A stretch of DNA of 48,179 nucleotides from contig PMUP01000033.1 of the NCBI GenBank assembly GCA_003166865.1, positions 8,049-56,227 on the forward strand. Reading direction: 5' to 3'. Source of the stretch: Bryobacterales bacterium (GTDB lineage: Bacteria > Acidobacteriota > Terriglobia > Bryobacterales > Bryobacteraceae). Under the pieces are notes generated by a model. It did not search any database and had not been told where the DNA came from. It was given only the letters and a program-made list of their open reading frames with translations. The position numbers and the translations under genes were made by a program. Below are positions 8,743 to 15,752 of the stretch, one piece after another. Position 1 is the first letter of the stretch, and the number at the start of each line of letters is the position of its first letter.

Positions 8743-10026
8743 TTAGTCTTCGGCCACTCGAAAACTTGCGTAGACATAGGGATAATCGGGCCGGAACCAA
8801 TTGCGGAACGAACGGCGCAACATGCAGGCGGCCGTCACGGGCGACCCACCTTTCAGTACGTAGTGTTTTTCATCGAAGAAGTCTTTGGAGTACCCCGGAT
8901 AAAATGGCAGCGGCTGAAATCCGGCAAACGGGCCGAACTTCGTGGCTGTCCACTCCCAGCCGTTTCCGACAAGCTGGGAGACGCCGCAGGCGCTGTCACC
9001 CGCCGGATGGGCATCCACGTCGAGCGGATCCCATTGACGGAAATCAAAATTGCCTCGTTTCGAGCTCGGCTCGGCATGGCCCCACGGATAAGGACGCTCC
9101 GCGAGTCCGCTTGTTTCATGGGCAGGCGTTTCGCCAGTGGAGGAGGTCCCATAGGCCGCGCGATGAAACTGAGGTTCGGTGGGCAACTGCTTTCCAGCCC
9201 ATTGGGCGTAGGCGCTGGCTTCGGCGTGCGTGACATACACGGGCGCGTTGACCGGGAGCGGGACTTCGGAAAACATCCCGCGATAGAGCCAGCGCGCACG
9301 TTGTTGAGATCTGCCCTGTGTCCAGAAATGCGGCGGGGCACCGCCATCGCCCACGAAATCCAGATACTGTCCGTTGGTGACCTTGTACTTGCCGATGCGA
9401 AAGCCGGGGACTTCCACCTGGTGCTCGGCGAACTCGTTGTCCCAACCGAACTTGCCGTGTTTTTGTCCCAGGGTCGCAAAGCCGGGAGCGATCTGGATCA
9501 TAGCCGCCGCAAGCGGCCCATGCGAGGAATAGGCCAGTGGCATCGCGCCCGAGGCCTTCTGCTCATACGGCAGGTTGTGCAGCATGTAAGCCAAGGTCTC
9601 GCCGTGCATCAGCCGGTGTTCGAGGGCGACTTGAATGACTTGTGCCGGGACGATCTGTTCGGACGATTGCTCGATCAACTCGTCCAGGATGCCGCGGATG
9701 CGCCGGCTATAGCTTCGAACCTCGTCCACCCGTGGCCAGTCGGCCGGCTCGTCCGAAGCCGCTTGCCCAACCGGAGGGTCAATGCCGAATTCGAAGAGCT
9801 TGTCGAATGTGGGGTGAAACGACGGAACGTCCAGGGTTTTTCGCGCGATCAGGTTCCAGTCGAACGTTTCCAGGTGTCCCAGGTAGAAAATGAGGCGGTG
9901 CCGCTCGGGAATCGGCCGCGCGTAAATGGCCTCGGCCTTTAGCAGGCTGAAAACATAGTCGGTTAGTTTGCGAGCGGAATCTAACCGTTCCTGGAGCGCC
10001 CTGCTCGCCACCGTTGCAGTCGACAT
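8743..10026 (-). CDS. egtB: Ergothioneine synthase EgtB (hercynine oxygen-dependent sulfoxide synthase)
   Basis: Non-haem iron enzyme joining hercynine to cysteine or gamma-glutamylcysteine with O2 to give the sulfoxide precursor of ergothioneine. 427 residues. The N-terminal DinB-like domain supplies the 3-His iron site: H51 in YLGHLETFDW, and H137 and H141 in EHRLMHGETLAYML. The C-terminal formylglycine-generating-enzyme (FGE) domain starts near 175 and shows KYKVTNGQYLDFV, YVTHAEASAYAQWAGKQLPTE, GNGWEWTATKF and RRSFRNWF. The ATG has GGAGG seven bases upstream. No egtA or egtC is near, which would fit direct use of cysteine as in the Chloracidobacterium enzyme, but the window is too small to exclude them elsewhere. 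Product transport is probably provided by the downstream genes. Confidence 0.93.
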   Translation of the reverse strand: MSTATVASRALQERLDSARKLTDYVFSLLKAEAIYARPIPERHRLIFYLGHLETFDWNLIARKTLDVPSFHPTFDKLFEFGIDPPVGQAASDEPADWPRVDEVRSYSRRIRGILDELIEQSSEQIVPAQVIQVALEHRLMHGETLAYMLHNLPYEQKASGAMPLAYSSHGPLAAAMIQIAPGFATLGQKHGKFGWDNEFAEHQVEVPGFRIGKYKVTNGQYLDFVGDGGAPPHFWTQGRSQQRARWLYRGMFSEVPLPVNAPVYVTHAEASAYAQWAGKQLPTEPQFHRAAYGTSSTGETPAHETSGLAERPYPWGHAEPSSKRGNFDFRQWDPLDVDAHPAGDSACGVSQLVGNGWEWTATKFGPFAGFQPLPFYPGYSKDFFDEKHYVLKGGSPVTAACMLRRSFRNWFRPDYPYVYASFRVAED

Positions 10027-10036
10027 GCTAGCCTCC

Positions 10037-10084
10037 GGCTACAGCACTGGTCCGGGTACAACACGGACCGGGTACAGCACTATC
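10037..10084. repeat. Three imperfect 16-17 bp tandem repeats upstream of egtB
   Basis: Three consecutive units related to GGGTACAACACGGACC occupy 10037-10053, 10054-10069 and 10070-10084 in the egtB leader. They are bracketed by CTAGCCTCCGGC (10028-10039) and CTAGCATCCGGC (10088-10099), a second near-identical pair. On the minus strand this lies immediately before the egtB ribosome-binding site. It may be a slippage or segmental duplication, or a repeated operator controlling the operon; the sequence alone does not distinguish these. Confidence 0.6.
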
Positions 10085-10180
10085 AGACTAGCATCCGGCG
10101 GACGAAAACGGGAGTTACGCCGATACGGGTTTGCGGCACGGGCGGTGGGCGCGTGCCGGTGTTTGCCAGGCGATCCGCTA

Positions 10181-10762
10181 TTACTTGGTGCCGGGCGTGA
10201 GTTGTCCAGGCTGGGCAGCGGCGGTATTTTGCGCGTTCTGCGCGGCCTGCGCGTTTAACACGGCTTGTGCATCCCAGGCCGCTTTATTGCGAGGCGTCTT
10301 CCAGATCTTATCGCCCCACCATGCGGCCTCAACTACGCCCGCGGGTGGAGGCGTCTTCTTGGCTGCGATGGTTTCCTGTGCGTCCGCGGCTCGATACGCC
10401 GCCAGCTCAAAGTTCAGTGTTCCCGTGGCGCCGCTCGAATCCGTGTAATTGATCACCAGGGTTCGTTTGCGATGGGTGAACATCAGCGACTGAGCCGGGA
10501 TCACGCGCATGACATGCTTCACGTCCGCCTTTTCGATATCGGTGCTGGTGATCTGATCGTAAGGCAAGCGGTAAACCACTCCGTTGTAGTGGAAGCGGAG
10601 CTCCTTGGCGTCGTCGAAATTGAACGAGCCAGCCGAGTTCACCGGAATCGATTTCACCGTGCCTCCGACGTACTGCACAGTGTCGGACGCGGCGTGGAGC
10701 ACAGCCGGTGGCACGGCCGCGAAAACGAGGGTCGAGACGAGAATTTGGCGGATTGAGAACAT
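10181..10762 (-). CDS. Secreted protein with YVGGT...PYDQI motif, paralogue of the protein at 40338-40826
   Basis: Function unknown. ATG 10762 is preferred over an upstream in-frame ATG because AGGAG lies eight bases before it and it opens a signal peptide (MFSIRQILVSTLVFAAVPPAVLHA). The mature part is about 170 residues: a small beta-rich domain with VQYVGGTVKSIP, GVVYRLPYDQITS and FTHRKRTLVINYTDSSG, then an Ala/Gln/Asn-rich tail (NAQAAQNAQN). The protein encoded at 40338-40826 shares AEYVGGTITQIP, WRVPYDKINLVEYG and a similar hydrophobic stretch, so they are paralogues. It lies upstream of egtB on the same strand, but 154 bases separate them, so co-transcription is uncertain. Confidence 0.75.
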   Translation of the reverse strand: MFSIRQILVSTLVFAAVPPAVLHAASDTVQYVGGTVKSIPVNSAGSFNFDDAKELRFHYNGVVYRLPYDQITSTDIEKADVKHVMRVIPAQSLMFTHRKRTLVINYTDSSGATGTLNFELAAYRAADAQETIAAKKTPPPAGVVEAAWWGDKIWKTPRNKAAWDAQAVLNAQAAQNAQNTAAAQPGQLTPGTK

Positions 10763-10860
10763 GTGGTACATCTCCTGCTGAGTACTATCGGCCAAAGCAC
10801 GCCGGACTTTAGCCTTTTCGCATCGGCCTGATGCCCGTACACCTCTACAATGAAAGCAGT

Positions 10861-11124
10861 ATGTCTGTCTACGACGAACGCCGCGAAGAGCTGGAACAGC
10901 AAGAGTTTATGATGGGCGTCGAGCGCGGGCGCCTGTCGGTCACGCTTGATTTATTGACCGATGCGTTGGTGCTGGTGGGCCAGCACGGCGTCTATTGCCA
11001 GAGCGCGCGGCAGCCCGGCAAGCCCGCCATGGATATACAGATGATCTCGAAATGCCTGACCGATGCCAAGGAGCTGGTGGCGGACGTGATGGGCGAGCTG
11101 AAGCGGAAATCGGCGCCGCGGTAG
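10861..11124 (+). CDS. Small conserved-looking hypothetical protein, 87 residues
   Basis: Function unknown. Probably cytosolic: no signal peptide or membrane helix, charged N-terminus (SVYDERREELEQQEF), a central helix (SVTLDLLTDALVLVG) and a C-terminal helix (MISKCLTDAKELVADVMGELKRK). An in-frame ATG 30 bases upstream is less likely because it would extend into the divergent promoter space shared with the secreted protein at 10181-10762. No strong Shine-Dalgarno is visible. The next gene (11128-11292, minus strand) converges with a gap of three bases. Confidence 0.6.
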   Translation: MSVYDERREELEQQEFMMGVERGRLSVTLDLLTDALVLVGQHGVYCQSARQPGKPAMDIQMISKCLTDAKELVADVMGELKRKSAPR

Positions 11125-11127
11125 CGG

Positions 11128-11292
11128 CTAGTGCGGGCGCGTCGCGAAGTAGTAGTAGGTCCAGACGAAGATCAGTCCCGCGATGCAGAGGCCCAGCATG
11201 AAGAGCTTGCGGCCGAGCGAAGGCTGGTAGCCGGGCGGTTTGTCGGGACTAGTTGTTGGTTGTTGGTTATTGGTTATTGGTTCGGAGGGCAT
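11128..11292 (-). CDS. 54-residue single-pass membrane protein
   Basis: A short open frame with convincing protein character. It starts at ATG 11292, MPSEPITNNQQPTTSPDKPPG, a polar Pro/Asn/Gln/Thr-rich head, followed by one hydrophobic helix (KLFMLGLCIAGLIFVWTYYYF) and a short basic tail ATRPH. The head contains a short repeat in DNA (ATAACCAATAACCAACAACC). It is convergent with the 87-residue gene, with a three-base gap. Function unknown; the helix and the lack of stops suggest a real small membrane protein. Confidence 0.6.
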   Translation of the reverse strand: MPSEPITNNQQPTTSPDKPPGYQPSLGRKLFMLGLCIAGLIFVWTYYYFATRPH

Positions 11293-11328
11293 GGACTTCG
11301 ATTCAAGTATAGCGTCGGCGGAGCGCTC

Positions 11329-11715
11329 TTACGGCAGCGGGTAGAGGGCGAGTTGGGTCATTGGAAAATCCTTGCGATTGTCCGTCATCAACACCAGATG
11401 ATGAGCCAGCGCGGTGGCCGCGATGATGAGATCGACGACGCCTAACGTTCGCCCCTTCTTGGCCCATTCATTCTTGAGCAAACCCGCATAACGCGCCAAT
11501 TGCGCGTCCAGTTCATAATGCTCCAGCCTGTCCAGAAAGCGCTCCGTGAAGGCGAACTCCCTCGGACGGATGCCAGCGTAGATCTCTGTCAGAGTTACCA
11601 CGGAACAGGCGAGCGTGTCGCCGGCTTCGACCAACGACCCGAGCAACTGCCAGCGTCCGCGTTTTTGATTTATCGCGTCGATGATGACCGACGTGTCCAG
11701 AAGATAAATCGCCAT
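11329..11715 (-). CDS. vapC: VapC-type PIN-domain ribonuclease toxin
   Basis: Endoribonuclease toxin of a type II toxin-antitoxin pair, probably cleaving tRNA or another RNA when freed from its antitoxin. 128 residues, standard for VapC. The PIN acidic residues are present: D7 (LLDTSVII), E44 (TLTEIYAG), D95 (GVVDLIIAATAL) and D112 (LMTDNRKDF). The start codon overlaps the antitoxin stop by one base (TAATG), typical of co-translated TA pairs. All catalytic residues look intact, so I take it as active. Confidence 0.9.
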   Translation of the reverse strand: MAIYLLDTSVIIDAINQKRGRWQLLGSLVEAGDTLACSVVTLTEIYAGIRPREFAFTERFLDRLEHYELDAQLARYAGLLKNEWAKKGRTLGVVDLIIAATALAHHLVLMTDNRKDFPMTQLALYPLP

Positions 11716-11996
11716 TACGTGCGGTCGCGCTGCTCTTGAATCCTTTGGAAGCGAGCTTCGCTTTCAGCGCGCATCTTGCGGATCCAAGCCGCGGCTCCGT
11801 CCTTTAGCTCCGGATGATCTTGGTCCTTCCAAATCGGCTCTTTACGTTTGAAGAGCTGCAGGAGTTTTTGGCGTTTTATCTCGCGCTTGGCCAGATCCGC
11901 GAGAAAGGCGCTCCTGCCCCGCGAGCCGGCGATCTTGTCAATCTCGCGCACAAGATCTTCAGGCAGGACGACGTGGGCTCTCTTGGTTGATGGCAT
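11715..11996 (-). CDS. vapB: Ribbon-helix-helix antitoxin of the VapBC pair
   Basis: Binds and inhibits the adjacent PIN toxin and probably represses its own promoter. 93 residues. The N-terminus shows a ribbon-helix-helix pattern (RAHVVLPEDLVREIDKIAGSRGRSAFLADLAKREI), giving the DNA-binding dimer; the C-terminal half is charged and helical (AAWIRKMRAESEARFQRIQEQRDRT), the expected toxin-binding tail. First gene of the pair. An in-frame upstream extension (to 12058) is possible only in another frame and is not supported. Confidence 0.85.
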   Translation of the reverse strand: MPSTKRAHVVLPEDLVREIDKIAGSRGRSAFLADLAKREIKRQKLLQLFKRKEPIWKDQDHPELKDGAAAWIRKMRAESEARFQRIQEQRDRT

Positions 11997-12058
11997 GGGC
12001 TTCTTTTGTTAACTATGATGTCCCACTTCATTGTGACATAGACGCCGCGGCTTCGCAC

Positions 12059-12691
12059 TCACATCCCCTGCAAAAACGGGTTCCTCCGCCGCTCGCGTCC
12101 TATTGTAGTGTTGGCGCCGTGGCCTGGGATCACCACTACCGTATCATCCAAACGCAGCAGCTTATCGTGAATGGACCGCAGAATCTGCCGCGAATTCCCG
12201 CCCGGCAAATCGGTGCGTCCGATGCTATCAAGAAACAGCGTATCGCCCGCTACCAGCTTATTCTCCGCAGGAATCCACAAGCTGATGCTGCCTTGCGTGT
12301 GCCCGGGCGTCTCCAGCACCCGGAAGTCGGCCGGGCCCAGCTTCACGACTTCGCCTTCCCGCGCGTTTACATCGACGCCGGTCTTTTCGGGCGCGGCCAC
12401 TCCCAGCCAATTGGCTTGCGTATCGATGTGATCGTACAGCTCCTGATCGTTCGCGTTCATATATACCGGCGCACCGGTGGCGGCCTTGAGCTTCTGCGCT
12501 CCCCCGATGTGATCGATATGCGCGTGCGTGATGATGATGGCCTTCACGCGCAGGTGATTCTGTTCCAAGATGGCGGTGATGCGCCCGATCTCGTCGCCCG
12601 GATCGATGACCACTGCCTCGCCGCTGGCTTCGTCGCCGAAGATGGAACAATTGCACTGCAACATGCCGACCGGCAGGATTTCGTGGATCAT
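12059..12691 (-). CDS. Metallo-beta-lactamase-fold hydrolase, glyoxalase II-like
   Basis: Zinc-dependent hydrolase of the glyoxalase II/YcbL-like group, probably acting on thioesters in the cytosol. 210 residues, typical of the short bacterial YcbL type. The metal motif THAHIDH spans 55-61, with downstream ligands in ETPGHTQGS, VAGDTLF and VIPGHG. There is no C-terminal glutathione-binding helical domain as in long glyoxalase II. It is divergent from the CopD-like gene with only 17 bases between start codons, so their promoters must overlap the coding starts or be shared. The substrate cannot be told from sequence. Confidence 0.88.
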   Translation of the reverse strand: MIHEILPVGMLQCNCSIFGDEASGEAVVIDPGDEIGRITAILEQNHLRVKAIIITHAHIDHIGGAQKLKAATGAPVYMNANDQELYDHIDTQANWLGVAAPEKTGVDVNAREGEVVKLGPADFRVLETPGHTQGSISLWIPAENKLVAGDTLFLDSIGRTDLPGGNSRQILRSIHDKLLRLDDTVVVIPGHGANTTIGRERRRNPFLQGM

Positions 12692-12708
12692 AATCGTATA
12701 CTCGGATT

Positions 12709-13146
12709 ATGGACCCAGCGGTACGCGCAGTGCTCGGGGTGTGCATGCGATGGATACACATCGCGTCCGTGGTCACGCTGATCGGCGGATTCATTTACGC
12801 GCGATTCGTTCTCGCTCCGGCGCTGGCTTCGCTTCCTCCGTCCGAGCGCGAACTCGCCGGCGGCGTCGCGGTGACCAGCTTTCGTCCGCTGATGTTCTTC
12901 GTTCTGATCGCGGCGATCGGTTCGGGAATGTACAACTATTCGAACAAGGCCAGCTTTCCGCCGGGCTACCAGATGTGGTTCGGGATCAAGATGCTGCTGG
13001 TGCTTCACATTGCCGCTTCCGCGATCCTATATTCGGTGCGCGCGTCCAGCCAAGCGAAACGCAACCGCACGGCGCTGAGCATCGCGATCTCTGGTTTGGC
13101 TGTGGTCGCAATCTCCGCTTACTTGAGATATCTGTCGTTACGATGA
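12709..13146 (+). CDS. CopD-like four-helix integral membrane protein
   Basis: 145 residues with four hydrophobic helices: RWIHIASVVTLIGGFIYARF, FRPLMFFVLIAAIGSGMYNY, IKMLLVLHIAASAILYSV and LSIAISGLAVVAISAYL. The spacing of histidines (WIHIAS in helix 1, VLHIAA in helix 3) and the short length recall the CopD/DUF2269-type membrane proteins, which may bind haem or copper. The stop overlaps the start of ygfZ as ATGA, indicating translational coupling. The link of a membrane redox or metal protein with YgfZ, an iron-sulphur repair factor, is suggestive only. Confidence 0.65.
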   Translation: MDPAVRAVLGVCMRWIHIASVVTLIGGFIYARFVLAPALASLPPSERELAGGVAVTSFRPLMFFVLIAAIGSGMYNYSNKASFPPGYQMWFGIKMLLVLHIAASAILYSVRASSQAKRNRTALSIAISGLAVVAISAYLRYLSLR

Positions 13147-14009
13147 CCGGCTACGACGCACTTCGGAACCGTGCTGCCTGGCTGGATCTCTCCGCCCGCG
13201 GCAAAATCAAACTCACCGGGGAGGATCGCGCGCGGCTGCTGCACGCCATGACTACCAACCACATCCAGCAGCTCACGCCCGGCTCGGGCTGCTACGCGTT
13301 TTTCCTGAATGACAAGGGCCGCGTTCTTGCCGACGCCAACGTCTTGTGCCGGCCGGACTACTTCTTGCTCGATGTGGAGCCCGAAACGCGCGATTCCCTC
13401 TACCAGCACCTGGACCGCTTCATCATCGCCGACGATGTCACGCTCGAAGATGTGACCGACGCCACCGCGACCATCGCCGTCGAAGGCCCGGAGGCGGCCA
13501 GTGTGCTGGAACGCGTGGGCGCTCCGGTTCCCGAGGCCGAATACTCGAGCGTCGATTGGGACAACGCGCTGGTCGCGCGGGTCAATTCTACGGGCAGCGC
13601 CGGATTCTTCATCTTCGCTCCAGCTTCGGAAAAGCTGGCACTGATCTCGCGGCTCGAAGCCGCCGGCGCCGAGTTCGCCCGCGCCGAAGCTGCTCGCGTG
13701 GTCCGCCTGGAGCATGGCAAGCCACGCTATGGCGAAGACATCAGCGATCGATTTCTTGCCCAGGAAGCGAATCAACCGCAGGCGCTCAACTTCAGCAAGG
13801 GTTGCTACCTGGGGCAGGAGATTGTGGAGCGCGTTCGGTCGCGAGGCCAGATCCATCGGGTGCTGATGCCGCTGATTCTGGATACCAAAGAGCCGCCCGT
13901 GCCGGGGACCAAGTTGCAAGTGGATGCGGCGCCCGCAGCCGAAATTACATCCGCGGCGTATTCGCCGGCGATGGACAAAGTAGTTGCGTTGGCTTACGTG
14001 CGGAAGTAG
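13143..14009 (+). CDS. ygfZ: YgfZ/GcvT-family folate-binding protein
   Basis: Tetrahydrofolate-dependent factor that helps maintain or repair certain Fe-S enzymes. 288 residues from ATG 13143; much longer in-frame upstream extension exists but covers the CopD-like gene in another frame. The family signature KGCYLGQEIVERVRSRGQIHR, with its conserved cysteine, is intact at about residues 219-239. The N-terminal GcvT-like domain shows KIKLTGEDRARLLHAMTTNHI. Start overlaps the upstream stop (ATGA), with no separate ribosome-binding site needed. Confident family call; the exact client enzymes are not known. Confidence 0.92.
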   Translation: MTGYDALRNRAAWLDLSARGKIKLTGEDRARLLHAMTTNHIQQLTPGSGCYAFFLNDKGRVLADANVLCRPDYFLLDVEPETRDSLYQHLDRFIIADDVTLEDVTDATATIAVEGPEAASVLERVGAPVPEAEYSSVDWDNALVARVNSTGSAGFFIFAPASEKLALISRLEAAGAEFARAEAARVVRLEHGKPRYGEDISDRFLAQEANQPQALNFSKGCYLGQEIVERVRSRGQIHRVLMPLILDTKEPPVPGTKLQVDAAPAAEITSAAYSPAMDKVVALAYVRK

Positions 14010-14041
14010 ACCGCTTGCTGACGCGCGCGGCTCAGTTCTGT
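14010..14041. repeat. REP-like dispersed repeat fragment
   Basis: The gap after ygfZ contains CCGCTTGCTGACGCGCGCGG followed by CTCAG. A close relative is split over 34348-34445 (CCGCTTGCTCACGCGCC, then GCGCGCGGCTCGG). It is probably a remnant of a dispersed palindromic element. It also lies between two convergent genes, so it may serve in termination, though I see no clear hairpin with a T run. Confidence 0.45.
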
Positions 14042-15040
14042 TCAGTTGCGGGTGTTCAGCACTTTCGGAATCGATACATAGCCAACGATCGTGTCTTTCT
14101 TAATGTCGTTAACCACGATCTCGTAAGGCTGCTTCGCTTTCGACGTCATGAACTGCAACGGCTCGTTCACCACGCGATCCCGCTTCTCCACCGTTTTGTC
14201 GTCGGCGGTCAGCTCGATGGTGTAGCGGTTCTTCTTGGGATCGGCGCGCATGAGCTTGATGGCAACATCCCCCACCTTTTGCGGCACCTTGGCCTTTGAG
14301 ATGGTGAATTGAACGTAGTTTCGCTCGCCCAGCGCTTGCAGCGCCTGTAGCTCTTTCCCGTTGGTGGCGATCAACACGCTGTGGCCGTCCAGTTCACCAG
14401 TGGCGCGCTTCAGATCGGCCACTGTCTTTTCGAGTTCCGATTTGGTGGAAGCCACGTCGCCCTTGACGGCGGTCACTTGGGTGCCAACTTCCGAGATCTT
14501 GCTGTCAGCCGCATCCCGCACCTTCGAAATATCCGAGGAGAGCTCCTGCTTGGCCTGCGCCTGCGCCGCTTCCAGCGCGCTGCGCGTCTCGTCCACTTTC
14601 TTGAGCGCCTCGTCCTTAGCCTGACCCAAGGCCAGGCTGGCTTGTCTACGTGCGCGTTCCAACTGATCCCGCAACTGGTCCACGGTTCGGCGGTTGCTGC
14701 GCGTGCTCACCGACGTCGATTCCTCCAGCTTGTCCAGCCGCGCTTGGGCTGAGTCGCTGGCGGTGCTTAGTTGCTTCTTCACTTTGTCCAACTGCATGTA
14801 CCCATAAACGTCAACGGCGATCAGCGCGGCCACGATGCCAAACAAAACGCCGAACTTCCACCCCAACCCCGACCCTTCAGTTTGGTGTGGAGGAGGAGGC
14901 GGCGCATAATATTGCGGCGGCGCGGCGTAATACGGCGGAGGCGGTCCGTATGGCGGCGGTGCGGATGGCGGCGGCGCCGGCGGCGTCGAGGGGGGTGGCT
15001 CCGAACCTGAACCAGGACTGGGATTAGGGAAGATGGACAT
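14042..15040 (-). CDS. Membrane-anchored coiled-coil protein with Pro/Tyr-rich head
   Basis: Function unknown. 332 residues from ATG 15040, which has GGAGG four bases upstream; the frame is open a further 79 codons upstream without a credible start. Order: a low-complexity Pro/Tyr-rich cytoplasmic head (about 10-60, runs such as PPPYGPPPPYYAAPPQYY), one membrane helix (WKFGVLFGIVAALIAVDVYGYM), a long predicted coiled coil of about 150 residues (LDKVKKQLSTASDSAQARLD onward, heptad-like with Lys/Glu/Ala), and a C-terminal beta-rich domain (NYVQFTISKAKVPQKVGDVAIKL, RYTIELTADDKTVEKRDR). It could organise or span the envelope; convergent with ygfZ. Confidence 0.75.
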   Translation of the reverse strand: MSIFPNPSPGSGSEPPPSTPPAPPPSAPPPYGPPPPYYAAPPQYYAPPPPPHQTEGSGLGWKFGVLFGIVAALIAVDVYGYMQLDKVKKQLSTASDSAQARLDKLEESTSVSTRSNRRTVDQLRDQLERARRQASLALGQAKDEALKKVDETRSALEAAQAQAKQELSSDISKVRDAADSKISEVGTQVTAVKGDVASTKSELEKTVADLKRATGELDGHSVLIATNGKELQALQALGERNYVQFTISKAKVPQKVGDVAIKLMRADPKKNRYTIELTADDKTVEKRDRVVNEPLQFMTSKAKQPYEIVVNDIKKDTIVGYVSIPKVLNTRN

Positions 15041-15114
15041 GGGACCTCCGCTCCGTAGATTAGCAGTTATATAACCCTTTGGATGGGCCGAGGTTGCAGC
15101 CGGTTTCAGCCAGC

Positions 15115-15720
15115 TTAGGACTTTGCCTTCGGGACCGTGAATTCCAGAAAGGCTTGCTTCGGCACGCCCGGCTCGAAACAGCGCCGGCAGCGAGCCTCGT
15201 ACATCCCGCCCGCTCCCACCACGATCAAGTCGTTCGACTCCACCAGCCGCTGGGTGTGCTTGGCCGGATTGCCGCAACGCATGCAGATGGCCAGTGTTTT
15301 CGTGATCGATTCGGCCAGGCTGAGCAGCTCGGCCATGGGCGGAAATGGCCGGCCCATGTAATCGGTATCCAGGCCCGCAATCATCACCTGCTTGCCGCCG
15401 TCGGCCAATTGCGTGGCTACCTCCACCAGGTCGGGACCAAAGAAGTTGGCCTCGTCAATTCCCACGACTTCGGTGCGTGGATCGAGCAGCGGCAGGATTT
15501 CGGAGGCGCGTTGAATCACTTGCGACTTCATCCGCAGATCGTTGTGGGAAACGATTTCGTCGCTTGAATAGCGCTGGTCGATCAGGGGCTTGAAAACCTG
15601 CACTCGTTTCCGGGCGATAATTGCCCGCCGGAGCCGCCGCATCAGCTCTTCGCTCTTGCCCGAAAACATCGGGCCGCAGATTGCTTCGATCCAGCCCAGA
15701 TTGCCAGTGACGATGTCCAT
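15115..15720 (-). CDS. tdk: Thymidine kinase
   Basis: Phosphorylates thymidine to dTMP in the salvage pathway. 201 residues from ATG 15720, the normal size for bacterial type II thymidine kinases. Walker A GPMFSGKS at 16-23, catalytic DEANFF at 89-94, and a C-terminal structural zinc site with CMRC and CRRC. An in-frame ATG at 15738 is an alternative start; the longer frame to 15855 overlaps the divergent methyltransferase and is unlikely. Only about 32 bases separate it from the divergent gene, so each promoter must overlap the other's 5' end. Family call is secure. Confidence 0.95.
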   Translation of the reverse strand: MDIVTGNLGWIEAICGPMFSGKSEELMRRLRRAIIARKRVQVFKPLIDQRYSSDEIVSHNDLRMKSQVIQRASEILPLLDPRTEVVGIDEANFFGPDLVEVATQLADGGKQVMIAGLDTDYMGRPFPPMAELLSLAESITKTLAICMRCGNPAKHTQRLVESNDLIVVGAGGMYEARCRRCFEPGVPKQAFLEFTVPKAKS

Positions 15721-15752
15721 TGATTGACGAAGCCGCATCTTATCATGGGAGG

